In this document: in pieces, positions 44,484 to 53,106 of the stretch | Numbering within the stretch: the stretch's first letter is position 1 | Layout: each line of letters opens with the position of its first letter | Source: JAJPGZ01 sp038229295 | GTDB lineage: Bacteria > Verrucomicrobiota > Verrucomicrobiia > Chthoniobacterales > UBA10450 | DNA length: 64,000 nucleotides | Reading direction: 5' to 3' | Assembly (NCBI GenBank): GCA_038229295.1 | Contig: JBBROO010000005.1 | Coordinates: 31,843-95,842, forward strand | Notes under the pieces: model-generated | The model's database searches: none | What the model was told of the DNA's origin: nothing | Seen by the model: the letters and a program-made list of their open reading frames with translations, nothing else | Made by a program: the position numbers and the translations under genes

Positions 44484-45014
44484 TTATTTTTTCTCGTTCC
44501 ATTTCAAAACGACGCCGTGCATGACGCCGCCGATTTCGAGCAGCTTGTCTTTGTGATGCACCATTTCTTCGCGCGTGAATCCGGTAATGGCGTAATCTTT
44601 GCGCAGGAAAATAGCCTGCTCCGGGCAAACTTCTTCGCACATGCCGCAGTAAATGCAGCGGATCATGTCGATGTCGAATTCCTCCGGATATTTCTCGACC
44701 TTCACGAAACGATCGTTCGACGGAATTTCGCCGGGGATGATTTTGATGGCGCGCGGCGGGCAAATGAATTCGCAGAGTTGGCAGGCGACGCAACGAATGC
44801 GGTCATCCGCGTCGCGCACGAGCGCCGGCGCGCCGCGATAATAATCGGGCATGCTCGCGTCCCATTTTTGTTCGGGGTATTGCATGGTCACTTTGGTGCG
44901 ACCGAAAAGCATGTTCACGAAATGCTTCATCGTAATGGCGAGACCGGCAACAATGGCCGGCAGATACATGCGCTCGCGCCAATTTAATTTCGGACGTGGA
45001 ACGGTGATGGCCAT
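44484..45014 (-). CDS. nuoI: NADH-quinone oxidoreductase subunit I
   Basis: This 176-residue ferredoxin-like subunit carries clusters N6a and N6b. Two 4Fe-4S motifs are clear: 'CVACQLCEFICPPRAI' and 'CIYCGMCEEVCPEQAI'. An N-terminal amphipathic helix ('MKHFVNMLFGRTKVT') associates with the membrane arm. The ATG follows a near-copy of the 10-mer, in which the nuoH TAG stop, ATCGAC and ATG are fused (45012-45023). Confidence 0.97.
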   Translation of the reverse strand: MAITVPRPKLNWRERMYLPAIVAGLAITMKHFVNMLFGRTKVTMQYPEQKWDASMPDYYRGAPALVRDADDRIRCVACQLCEFICPPRAIKIIPGEIPSNDRFVKVEKYPEEFDIDMIRCIYCGMCEEVCPEQAIFLRKDYAITGFTREEMVHHKDKLLEIGGVMHGVVLKWNEKK

Positions 45015-45020
45015 GTCGAT

Positions 45021-46085
45021 CTAAGCGGGAAAGTAGGCGACGATGCCGGCCGCAATGAAAATGTTAACGAGCGCGATCTCGAAAAAAAAGAGCCAGCCGA
45101 GCCGCATTAATTGATCGTAGCGAAATCGCGGCAGAGTCCAGCGCACCCAGATGAAGAAGAGCAAGATGACGCTGACCTTGGCGAAAAAGATCGCGATGTT
45201 GATGAGGCCGAAGATCGGCCCGTGAGAGCCGTCCGGGATTCCGGGAAAGTGCCAGCCGCCAAAAAATAAAGTCACGATGACGGCCGAGCCGGTGATCATA
45301 GCCGCGTATTCACCGAGGAAAAACAGAGCGAATTTCATCGACGAATATTCGGTGTGATAACCGCCGGCTAATTCTTGCTCGGCCTCGGGAAGATCGAATG
45401 GCAAGCGATTCGTTTCCGCGAACATCGCGACCACGAAAACGAAAAAGGAAATGATCATGGGAACGGCAAGAAGCCATTTCGCCGGGTTCGACCAATCGCC
45501 GATGAAGGGAGCGATCATCCAACCGTGGTCGATTTGGTAGCGAACAACTTCGCTCAGGCGCAATTGACCGACGACCATGAAGATGGGGATGACAGCCAGG
45601 CCTAACGAGAGCTCGTAGGAGATCATTTGCGAACTGGAACGGACGCCGCCGAGAAATGGATATTTGGAATTGGAAGCCCAACCCGCCAGCACGATGCCGT
45701 AAACGCCTAACGAGGCGATGGCGAAGACGAACAGAATGCCGACGTTAATATCGGCGATGACCATTGGGATGCCGAACAGCGTGCTGCCGAATGGAACGAC
45801 GGCGATGGTAATGATGGCGGGCATTACGGCGAGGCAGGGCGCGAGCCAGTAGTAAAAGGTGTTCACGCCGGCGGGTGTGAAATCTTCTTTGATCAAAAGT
45901 TTGACGACATCGGCAATGGGTTGGAGAAGGCCGGCGGGTCCGACGCGATTCGGTCCCGGTCGATCTTGAATGAATGCGCTGACGCGGCGCTCAGCGTAAA
46001 CGCTGTAGGAAACCATCGGCAGAATCACGAGAAATAAAATTCCGACGATCTTGAGCAGCGAAGTGAAAATGAACCAGGAGTACAT
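45021..46085 (-). CDS. nuoH: NADH-quinone oxidoreductase subunit H
   Basis: This 354-residue ND1 homologue forms the quinone-site base. It has 'YAERRVSAFIQDRPGPNRVGPAGLLQPIADVVKLLIKEDF' near the N-terminus, 'FAETNRLPFDLPEAEQELAGGYHTEYS', and 'WVRWTLPRFRYDQLMRLGW' at the end, all diagnostic. ATG 46085 is placed directly after the 10-mer. The TAA of nuoG, GATCGAC and this ATG form one TAAGATCGACATG, and no Shine-Dalgarno site fits the seven-base gap. Confidence 0.97.
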   Translation of the reverse strand: MYSWFIFTSLLKIVGILFLVILPMVSYSVYAERRVSAFIQDRPGPNRVGPAGLLQPIADVVKLLIKEDFTPAGVNTFYYWLAPCLAVMPAIITIAVVPFGSTLFGIPMVIADINVGILFVFAIASLGVYGIVLAGWASNSKYPFLGGVRSSSQMISYELSLGLAVIPIFMVVGQLRLSEVVRYQIDHGWMIAPFIGDWSNPAKWLLAVPMIISFFVFVVAMFAETNRLPFDLPEAEQELAGGYHTEYSSMKFALFFLGEYAAMITGSAVIVTLFFGGWHFPGIPDGSHGPIFGLINIAIFFAKVSVILLFFIWVRWTLPRFRYDQLMRLGWLFFFEIALVNIFIAAGIVAYFPA

Positions 46086-46092
46086 GTCGATC

Positions 46093-47814
46093 TTAGCGGC
46101 CGGGCGGGCGCTTCGCTTCAGCCAGTTCGATCTCATCCGCTTTCGGCGCCGGAGCCGGGGCGGGCGATTCGTCGATCCGCACTAGCTGCACACCGAGATC
46201 GCCAATCTTGCTTAAACTTAACCCGGCAAACTGCGGCACGACTTCACTCATCTGCCGAAAAACATCTTCGATGGAATAAATGCCGTTGCTTCCGGTGATC
46301 GCTTGGTGGAGATCGCGCAAGATTTCCCAATCGTCGCGCGCTTGTCCCGGCGGCCGCACCGCGCGATTCAATCTTTGCAATCGCCCATCGCCGTTAATCA
46401 TCGATCCGCGTTTCTCGGCAAATGCGCTCGAAGGCAAAACGCATGTGGCCAGATCCGTCGACTCGTTAGCCAAGATCGACATGTTGATGAAGGCTGGAAG
46501 GTTTTGGATTTGTTCGAGGTTAAATCCGCATTCGAGTGGATTTTCGCCAAGAGCGATGAGCGCCTGCACTTGACCCGACTTCATCGCTTCGGCCATGGCG
46601 GCGAGTTTCGCGCCGGGCATTTCCGTTAGGCCGAGCAATCGCGCGCCGTTGGTATTCGGGTTTCGATCTTCACTTAGCAGAATGTCATCGCCCGGTCCGC
46701 GCCGCGGCACGATGTCGATCCACTGCACTCCGAGCGATTTGGCGATTTGGGAGGTGAGCCACATCTCCTCGTTCGTCATTCGGCCGGAGGCGAGGATAGC
46801 GGTGTTCCAGCCGGAAAAATGTTTCAACTGTAATGCCGCATGCGCGATCGCCGTTTTCCAATCAGCCGGAACCAGTTTGTTGTTCTGGAAAATTCGCGGC
46901 TCGAGCAAACGCTTGTCCGATTCGACGTAATCGAAATTCAAACGTCCGTAGTCGCACATCCAACATGAATTGACGGCTTCATTTTCGCGCGGCGTCTGCC
47001 GATAGATTACATCCTCGCGCGTGCCGATGAGCGTGTTGCAACCGGTCGCGCAACTCGTGCAAAAGCTTTTCGTCTCTTTCAAAAACCAAACGCGCATTTT
47101 GAATCGGAAATCGGTCGAGGTAAGCGCGCCGACCGGACAGATGTCGACGGTGTTGAGCGAGTAATTATTTTCCAGACGCTTGCCCGGATGCGCAGTCAAT
47201 ACGGTGTGACTTCCACGATCGACAAAACCGAGGACATCGTCCTGCGCGATTTCCTGGCAGAACCGAATGCAGCGCGAGCAAAGAATGCAGCGTTCGTCAT
47301 CGAGCGTGACGCGCGGTCCGAGCTCGACGTTTTTCGGCTTCTTCACTTTATTCTCGAGAAATCGCGAGGCCTGATTTCCGTACTCGACGCTGAATTCCTG
47401 CAATCGACATTCGCCGGCCTGGTCGCAGATCGGGCAATCGAGCGGATGATTGATGAGCAGAAATTCCATCACGCCGCGCTGACATTCCTTCACCAGCGGG
47501 GAATTTGTGCGCACGGCCATGCCGTCGGCGATGTCTTGCGCGCAGGAAATTTGCGGACGCGGCATCCAATTGATCACCGGCCTGCCGTCGGCGCCGAGTT
47601 CCGGTTTGCGATCCGGCCCGAGGCGCGGCATTCCCATCTCGATCAAACACATTCGGCAATTGCCGGGTGAGCTGAGTTTTTTGTGATAGCAATAGCGCGG
47701 GACATAACTGCCGGCTTGCTCGCAGGCTTCGATGAGACGCGTGCCTCTCGGAAACTGATGCCACACGCCGTCGATCTGGACGTTGAGCAATGGAGCCGGC
47801 GGTTCGTTAGGCAT
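46093..47814 (-). CDS. nuoG: NADH-quinone oxidoreductase subunit G
   Basis: This 573-residue iron-sulfur subunit has an N-terminal 2Fe-2S ferredoxin domain ('YVPRYCYHKKLSSPGNCRMCLIEM') and the His-Cys3 and Cys4 cluster motifs ('NHPLDCPICDQAGECRLQ', 'CILCSRCIRFCQEI'). A further Cys set 'CTSCATGCNTLIG' begins the molybdopterin-like domain. That C-terminal domain is shorter than in E. coli NuoG and lacks a cofactor site, as is usual. ATG 47814 (MPNEPP) was chosen because earlier codons are repeat-derived. The TAA stop lies within a 10-mer copy. Confidence 0.96.
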   Translation of the reverse strand: MPNEPPAPLLNVQIDGVWHQFPRGTRLIEACEQAGSYVPRYCYHKKLSSPGNCRMCLIEMGMPRLGPDRKPELGADGRPVINWMPRPQISCAQDIADGMAVRTNSPLVKECQRGVMEFLLINHPLDCPICDQAGECRLQEFSVEYGNQASRFLENKVKKPKNVELGPRVTLDDERCILCSRCIRFCQEIAQDDVLGFVDRGSHTVLTAHPGKRLENNYSLNTVDICPVGALTSTDFRFKMRVWFLKETKSFCTSCATGCNTLIGTREDVIYRQTPRENEAVNSCWMCDYGRLNFDYVESDKRLLEPRIFQNNKLVPADWKTAIAHAALQLKHFSGWNTAILASGRMTNEEMWLTSQIAKSLGVQWIDIVPRRGPGDDILLSEDRNPNTNGARLLGLTEMPGAKLAAMAEAMKSGQVQALIALGENPLECGFNLEQIQNLPAFINMSILANESTDLATCVLPSSAFAEKRGSMINGDGRLQRLNRAVRPPGQARDDWEILRDLHQAITGSNGIYSIEDVFRQMSEVVPQFAGLSLSKIGDLGVQLVRIDESPAPAPAPKADEIELAEAKRPPGR

Positions 47815-47844
47815 GATCAAATCGTGCGCGCCATTGAAGACGGC

Positions 47845-47940
47845 AGCAAACGTCCAACGCTCAACGTCCAACGCTCAACGTCCAATGCAGAACTCTGAAT
47901 TGAGCGTTGAACGTTGAGCGTTGAGCGTTGGGCGTTTGCA
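47845..47940. repeat. AACGTT-type palindromic repeat, nuoEF-nuoG gap
   Basis: The left arm GCAAACGTCCAACGCTCAAC plus further CGTCCAACGCTCAA units pairs with the right arm GTTGAGCGTTGGGCGTTTGC. The whole can fold into a stem of about 40 base pairs with a loop around CAGAACTCTGAA. It lies between nuoE-F and nuoG on the transcribed strand. Close relatives lie at 22236 and 53001. Confidence 0.88.
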
Positions 47941-47950
47941 GCTTCCATCC

Positions 47951-49939
47951 TTAAATCGTTCCGGCTGCGCCCGCTTTTTCCCAACCTGGGTCGCGCGCCA
48001 GCGGCCTAACGGGGATTTGTTGTTCTTCGATCAATTCTTCCGGAGTGATTTCCGGCGGTAACGGCGGCGGATTCGGTTTCAACGCGCGCGCGGAAAATTC
48101 CTCCGGGAACTTCTCGACGAAACTTTGCGTCGGCCATGCGCACGCTTCTCCGAAGGCGCAAATGGTCCGTCCGGCAATGTTATCTCCGATCGTTTTCAAC
48201 GTGCGCGGATCTTCGGTGACGCCGCCGCCTAACAACATCCGATCAGTAATCTTTTTCATCCACAACGAACCTTCGCGGCAGGGCGTGCACTGACCGCACG
48301 ACTCATGCGCGTAGAATTCATTGATGTTGTTCAGCGTCCAAACCATGTCGCGCGAATCATCCAACACGATCACGCCGCCGGAGCCGGCCATCGAACCAGC
48401 CGCGGCTAACGAATCGAAATCCATCGGAATTTCCTCGATCGACATCTCGCGTTCGATTGTCGATCCATCCGCTTGTCGATCTTTCATTTTGAAGCGCTCA
48501 TCCGCACGCAAGACTTTGGCCGAGCTGCCGCCGGGGATAACCGCCTTCAATCGCCGCCCAAATTTCAAACCGCCCGCCATCTCGAAGATGAGCTGACCTA
48601 ACGTGACTGCGCCCACTTCGATTTCGAAATACCCCGGTTGTTGCACGTCGCCGCTGACGCAAACAATGCGTGTGCCGGTGTTGTTAGGCCGACCCAGCCG
48701 CGAGTATTGCGCTCCGCCCATCGCGATGATGTGCTTCACATGACAAAGCGTTTCGACGTTGTTCACGATGGTCGGACACATGTAGAGCCCGAGCACGGCT
48801 GGAAAATAAGGCGGCTTGATGCGCGGATACGCGCGCTTGCCTTCGAGCGATTCGATCAATCCCGTTTCTTCACCGCAGATGTAAGCGCCCGCGCCGCGGT
48901 GAATGTAAACTTCGACATCGAATCCCGAGCCGAGGACGTCTTTGCCGACGAAATTTTGCTCGCGCGCTTCTTCGATCGCGTTCTCGAGGATCGTTGCGCC
49001 CTCCGGAAATTCGCCGCGTATATATATGTACGCCGTCTTGGCGTTGAGGGCGAAGCACGAGATCAGGATGCCCTCGAGCACTTGGTGCGGATCTTCGTGA
49101 ATAATGTAGCGATCTTTGAAAGTCCCCGGCTCTGATTCGTCCGCGTTGCAAATCAAATAGACCGGCTTCTTTTCGTCCGGCTTGATGAAACTCCATTTCA
49201 CGCCGCACGGAAAACCGGCGCCGCCGCGTCCGCGCAGACCGGACGTCTTCACTTCATTCACGATATCGGCGCGCGACATCGTCACCGCTTTCTTGAGTTG
49301 CTCGTAACCGCCGTCGGCGATGTAAGTGTCGATGTCGATCTTCCAATCGGCGCGTCCGATGTTTTTGAAAATCAAACGATGCTCGAGAGGGTGCGGCGAT
49401 TTTGGATCTTGGATTTTGGATTTTGGTTTTGCCAGAAGATCGACAACTGCATTCGCGTCGACGTTTTCGTGCAATTCATCCCCGACCATGCAAACCGGCG
49501 CGGTCCCGCAACTCGCGAGACACTCGACAAACTCAATGCTGTATTTTCCGTCGTCACTTACCCGAATCGGATTGTGCATGCCGGTGTCGTGACGGTTGAG
49601 GTCGATGTTGCAAGCGGCGGCGACCGCGTCGCGCACCTGATAACTTCCCGCCATCGCGCAGCTCAACGTTCGACAAACGCGAATGTGTTTTCGGCCGATC
49701 GCCGCCTGCCGATACATCGGATAGAACGTGACCAGCTCGAGAATATTGATCGGTTGCAGCCTGAGTTTGGCCGCGATGAAATTCACGCCGTCATCGCTAA
49801 TGAATCCGAAATGTTCCTGCCACAAATGCAGCAGCGGCATCGCGGCGCTCCGTTGTCGATCTTGCGGATAACGCGCGATCGCCGCCTGCATCTTCCGCTC
49901 TAACTCGGCGGGAACGCGTGTGCTCGTCGAGTCCACCAA
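47951..49939 (-). CDS. nuoEF: Fused NADH-quinone oxidoreductase subunits E and F
   Basis: This single 662-residue frame joins NuoE and NuoF. Residues 1-170 are the thioredoxin-like 2Fe-2S NuoE ('HFGFISDDGVNFIAAKL', cysteines in 'CRTLSCAMAGS' and 'FVECLASCGTAPVC'). Residues about 185-640 are NuoF, with the FMN site ('GLRGRGGAGFPCGVKWSF'), the NADH site ('RGAGAYICGEETGLIESLEG') and the 4Fe-4S cysteines 'ESCGQCTPCREG'. The junction 'KPKSKIQDPKS' is translated from an AT-rich tandem repeat (49398-49431). Separate nuoE and nuoF genes are the rule, so this is unusual. Some linker error cannot be excluded. Confidence 0.95.
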   Translation of the reverse strand: MVDSTSTRVPAELERKMQAAIARYPQDRQRSAAMPLLHLWQEHFGFISDDGVNFIAAKLRLQPINILELVTFYPMYRQAAIGRKHIRVCRTLSCAMAGSYQVRDAVAAACNIDLNRHDTGMHNPIRVSDDGKYSIEFVECLASCGTAPVCMVGDELHENVDANAVVDLLAKPKSKIQDPKSPHPLEHRLIFKNIGRADWKIDIDTYIADGGYEQLKKAVTMSRADIVNEVKTSGLRGRGGAGFPCGVKWSFIKPDEKKPVYLICNADESEPGTFKDRYIIHEDPHQVLEGILISCFALNAKTAYIYIRGEFPEGATILENAIEEAREQNFVGKDVLGSGFDVEVYIHRGAGAYICGEETGLIESLEGKRAYPRIKPPYFPAVLGLYMCPTIVNNVETLCHVKHIIAMGGAQYSRLGRPNNTGTRIVCVSGDVQQPGYFEIEVGAVTLGQLIFEMAGGLKFGRRLKAVIPGGSSAKVLRADERFKMKDRQADGSTIEREMSIEEIPMDFDSLAAAGSMAGSGGVIVLDDSRDMVWTLNNINEFYAHESCGQCTPCREGSLWMKKITDRMLLGGGVTEDPRTLKTIGDNIAGRTICAFGEACAWPTQSFVEKFPEEFSARALKPNPPPLPPEITPEELIEEQQIPVRPLARDPGWEKAGAAGTI

Positions 49940-49948
49940 GGCGAAAAG

Positions 49949-50239
49949 CTATTCCGAGAGCGTGCTCTCTTTCGATTGCAGTTTGTCGTCTTTGAAAACG
50001 ATCGTCACCGTCTCTTTGCCCTGCCGATAAACGTAGGTCGTTTTCTTCATGACGATGAAATCCTTGTTGTCGATGGAAGTGGGCGGGCCAAGAATCGATT
50101 CCACCTGCTTCTTCGACATGTTCTCCGTGATTTGATCGACGTTCGCTTTGGTGATGCGGCGTTCACTGCATGATACGCCGAGCACGATTACGAGCACCAG
50201 CGTGAGTCGCGAAATGAATCGTAAGATCGACATGTTCAT
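49949..50239 (-). CDS. Small BamE/SmpA-like lipoprotein between nuoD and nuoE-F
   Basis: This 96-residue protein has a signal sequence ending in a lipobox ('VIVLGVSC', Cys24). The following domain, 'ITKANVDQITENMSKKQVESILGPPTS' and 'TYVYRQGKETVTIVFKDDKL', has the alpha-beta pattern of the SmpA/OmlA/BamE fold. It would be lipidated and periplasmic. The ATG overlaps the nuoD stop (ATGA), so it is part of the nuo operon, an odd place for such a protein. Codons 3-6 (MSIL) are a 10-mer copy. A complex I role is only a guess. Confidence 0.8.
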   Translation of the reverse strand: MNMSILRFISRLTLVLVIVLGVSCSERRITKANVDQITENMSKKQVESILGPPTSIDNKDFIVMKKTTYVYRQGKETVTIVFKDDKLQSKESTLSE

Positions 50240-51489
50240 CTGTCGCATTCTCCCATGACGAAGTCCAGACTTCCGAGGACTGCCGGCACATCGCTGATCA
50301 TGCAACCGGGGAGCAGTTCCGGCAATATGCTGAGATTCACAAACGACGGCGCGCGAATCTTCAACCGATGCGGCACACCGCCGCCTTTGCTGTTGATGTA
50401 GAAGCCGAGCTCGCCTTTCGGATTTTCGGCTGCGAAATAAATTTCTCCCGGCGGCGCCTTCAATCCTTCGGTCACGACAATGAAATGGTGGATGAGCTCT
50501 TCCATTTTCGTCATGACGTGCGATTTCGGCGGCGTCATGTTTTTCCAATCGACCACGTTGATGGGTCCGTTAGGCATTTTGTCGATGACCTGCCGCAAAA
50601 TTTCCGCGCTCTCGCGCATCTCCTGCATGCGCACGAGGTAACGATCGTAACAATCGCCCGCGCTGCCGACGACGACGTCGAAATCGTATTGCTCGTAGTC
50701 GAGATACGGATGTTTGCGTCGCAGATCGTGATCGACGCCGCTGCCGCGCAGATTCGGACCTGATAGCGCGTAGGCAATCGCGCGGTCTTTCGTGATGACG
50801 CCGACGTCTTTCGTGCGATCGACAAAGATGCGATTGCGCGTCAGCAATTTATCGCACTCATCCAGCGCCGGTGTGAATTGATCGAGAAATTCGCGCAAGA
50901 TCGACATGAAGTTGTCCGGCAGATCGCGAATTTGTCCGCCGACACGCGTGTACGAAGTCGTGAAACGCGCGCCGGTCAAAAGCTCCGAGAGATCGTAAAT
51001 CTTTTCGCGTTGCGTAAACGAATAAAGAAAGACGGTCATCGCGCCGAGATCGAGCGCCATCGCGCCGAGTCCCATGAGATGCGACGAGATGCGCGAAAGC
51101 TCGCAGCAAAGAACGCGGATCGCTTTGCCGCGCGGCGGAATTTCCCAGTCCATCAATTTCTCGACCGCGAGCGCGTAGGCGACATTGTTCGCCAGTGGCG
51201 CGAGATAATCGAGCCGGTCCGTGTAGGGAACGAACTGATTGTATTGCATGTTCTCGGCGATCTTCTCGTCGCCGCGATGCAGGAATCCAATATCGGGCGT
51301 CGCTTTCGTAATAATCTCGCCATCGAGTTCGAGCACGAGTCGCAATACGCCGTGCGTCGCGGGATGCGACGGCCCCATGTTGAGCACCATCTTCTCGCCA
51401 ATATCCGCGTCGTTATGCAACGCCGCGTCGGCCGCGACGACTCGCGTCACCGGATCGGGCGATTCAATTTCGCGAACAGTAAATGCCAT
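50236..51489 (-). CDS. nuoD: NADH-quinone oxidoreductase subunit D
   Basis: This is the 49-kDa-type subunit (417 residues from the chosen start) that contacts quinone at the N2 cluster. It shows 'LNMGPSHPATHGVLRLVLELDGE', 'GFLHRGDEKIAE', 'YTDRLDYLAPLANNVAYALAVEKL', and the C-terminal 'MISDVPAVLGSLDFVMGECDR'. ATG 51489 leaves 97 bases for the divergent nuoD/fabD promoters; the alternative ATG at 51570 would leave only 16. A 10-mer copy lies immediately before the chosen ATG. It is the first visible nuo gene. nuoA, nuoB and nuoC are not upstream. Confidence 0.95.
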   Translation of the reverse strand: MAFTVREIESPDPVTRVVAADAALHNDADIGEKMVLNMGPSHPATHGVLRLVLELDGEIITKATPDIGFLHRGDEKIAENMQYNQFVPYTDRLDYLAPLANNVAYALAVEKLMDWEIPPRGKAIRVLCCELSRISSHLMGLGAMALDLGAMTVFLYSFTQREKIYDLSELLTGARFTTSYTRVGGQIRDLPDNFMSILREFLDQFTPALDECDKLLTRNRIFVDRTKDVGVITKDRAIAYALSGPNLRGSGVDHDLRRKHPYLDYEQYDFDVVVGSAGDCYDRYLVRMQEMRESAEILRQVIDKMPNGPINVVDWKNMTPPKSHVMTKMEELIHHFIVVTEGLKAPPGEIYFAAENPKGELGFYINSKGGGVPHRLKIRAPSFVNLSILPELLPGCMISDVPAVLGSLDFVMGECDR

Positions 51490-51586
51490 AAGATCGACAA
51501 TCGCGGGTACGCTCGCGAGTGAGTCAGAGGGCGCAAGCGCAATTTTGGTCTTTGAAAGACGCGTTCGCATTGCTCATCATGATCTA

Positions 51587-52522
51587 ATGAAAAAGATCGC
51601 GTTGCTATTTGCCGGGCAAGGTGCGCAGGCCGTCGGGATGGGGCGCGATCTGGCGGAACAATTTCCCGCGGCCGCGGATTTGTTTCGGAGCGCGGACCAG
51701 ATTCTGGGACGCAATCTCAGCGAGATCGTGTGGAAGGGGCCGATCGACGAACTGACGAAGACTTCGAATTGTCAGCCGGCGTTGTTTGTTCATGGGCTGG
51801 CCTGCTTGTCGATCTTGCGCGAGCTGGCCGGCGATTTTGTGATTGAAGGCGCGGCTGGGTTGTCGTTAGGGGAACTGACGGCGCATGCCGCCGCCGGCAC
51901 TTTCGATTTCGTGAGCGGGCTCAAGTTGGTGCAGAAACGCGGCGAATTGATGGAGGAAGCGTGCGCGGCAACTCAAGGCGGAATGGCGGCGATGATTGGT
52001 GCAGACGAAACTGTCGTTAGGCAATTAGCTGCGGATGAAGATGTCGATGTTGCCAACGTCAACGCGCCCGGGCAAATCGTCATCTCGGGTGAACTGGCGA
52101 AAGTAGAAGCGGCCGTCGGCGTGGCGAAGGAATACAACATTCGTCGCGCCACTTTGCTGAATGTGGCCGGTGCGTATCATTCGCGTCTGATGGAGAGCGC
52201 GTATGAAGGATTTGGACCGGCGCTGCTCGATGTGCAGATGGAATTGCCGAAATTCGCGGTCGTCAGCAATGTGACTGGCGAAGAAGTGGACACGCTGCCA
52301 GAAATTCGGCGCACGTTGCAGGAACAAGTGACCAGCACGGTGCGTTGGGTTGATTGCATGGAGCGATTGCTCGCGCGCGGATGCGATTTGTTTCTCGAGC
52401 TCGGCCCGGGCGGAGTGCTTGCCGGTTTGTTGAAACGCACACGTAAAGATGTCGATGTTATTTCGGTTAGCGATGTTGTATCGATTCGAAGCGCGGCCGA
52501 GCGCATTCGCGCTTCGACTTAA
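51587..52522 (+). CDS. fabD: Malonyl-CoA:ACP transacylase
   Basis: This 311-residue enzyme loads malonate on acyl carrier protein for fatty acid synthesis. Motifs are 'FAGQGAQAVGMGRDL', the nucleophile elbow 'GLSLGELTAHAAAG' (Ser), 'NVNAPGQIVISGE', catalytic His in 'GAYHSRLMES', and 'ELGPGGVLAGLLKR'. The elbow is usually GHSLGE; here Leu replaces the His next to the Ser, a visible deviation. The other catalytic residues are in place. It is divergent from nuoD. The other fab genes are not in the window. Confidence 0.95.
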   Translation: MKKIALLFAGQGAQAVGMGRDLAEQFPAAADLFRSADQILGRNLSEIVWKGPIDELTKTSNCQPALFVHGLACLSILRELAGDFVIEGAAGLSLGELTAHAAAGTFDFVSGLKLVQKRGELMEEACAATQGGMAAMIGADETVVRQLAADEDVDVANVNAPGQIVISGELAKVEAAVGVAKEYNIRRATLLNVAGAYHSRLMESAYEGFGPALLDVQMELPKFAVVSNVTGEEVDTLPEIRRTLQEQVTSTVRWVDCMERLLARGCDLFLELGPGGVLAGLLKRTRKDVDVISVSDVVSIRSAAERIRAST

Positions 52523-52547
52523 TGTGAGGTTGCCTTAGTTTTCGTTT

Positions 52548-53000
52548 ATGACATTGCCGGAACGGATCGATTCGGATTTGAAGGAAGCTATGCGCGCTAA
52601 GGCGGCGCAGAAGCTGAGCGTTTTACGCATGCTCAAAGCCGCGCTCAAGAACGCCGCCATCGAGAAGTCCGGTGCCGATGCGGAGATGAGCGACGCCGAT
52701 GTCACCCAGGTCATCCGCAAACAGGTGAAGCAGCGTCAGGATTCGATCGAGAGTTTTGAAAAAGGCGGGCGTGCCGAACTGGCGGCGAAGGAGAAAGAGG
52801 AACTGTCGATCTTGCAATCGTATCTGCCGCAGCAGATGGGCGCCGAAGAAATCGCCGACCTTGTGCGGCAAACTATTTCCCTAACGAACGCATCATCCAA
52901 GGCGCAGATGGGCATCGTCATGAAAGCGGTGCAGGAGAAAGCCGCGGGACGGGTGGATGGGAAGACATTGAGTCAGGAGGTCCAGCGACAGCTTTCATGA
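52548..53000 (+). CDS. yqeY: GatB/YqeY domain protein
   Basis: This 150-residue all-helical protein matches YqeY: 'DLKEAMRAKAAQKLSVLRMLKAALKNAAIEK' at the N-terminus, then 'VIRKQVKQRQDSIESFEKGGRAELAAKEKEEL' and 'LQSYLPQQM', and the C-terminal 'MGIVMKAVQEKAAGRVDGKTLSQEV'. The domain resembles the tRNA-binding tail of GatB. Its role is uncertain. It follows fabD by 25 bases and probably shares its transcript. Confidence 0.93.
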   Translation: MTLPERIDSDLKEAMRAKAAQKLSVLRMLKAALKNAAIEKSGADAEMSDADVTQVIRKQVKQRQDSIESFEKGGRAELAAKEKEELSILQSYLPQQMGAEEIADLVRQTISLTNASSKAQMGIVMKAVQEKAAGRVDGKTLSQEVQRQLS

Positions 53001-53103
53001 AGAAAACGTTCAACGTTCAACGTTCAACGTTTAACGTCGAACGACTACATTCTGAATTGAACGTTGAGCGTTGGACGTTGAGCGTTGGGCGTTTTCTGTT
53101 CTT
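53001..53103. repeat. AACGTT-type palindromic repeat, yqeY-ispD gap
   Basis: The left arm has AAAACGTTCAACGTTCAACG units and the right arm GTTGAGCGTTGGACGTTGAG and GCGTTGGGCGTTTTCT, around a CTACATTCTGAATTG centre. It shares unit sequence, arm length and central TCTGAATTGA with the 47845 element. It runs to within four bases of the ispD start. Confidence 0.88.
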
Positions 53104-53106
53104 CTG

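Noticed and set aside
47820..47871. Upstream start of nuoG (MDVERW)
   Set aside because: The codons derive from the AACGTT repeat arm. MPNEPP at 47814 fits the family.
49298..49903. Long plus-strand frame opposite nuoE-F
   Set aside because: It is the antisense shadow of a strongly conserved gene. Its translation is Arg/Asp-rich without family features.
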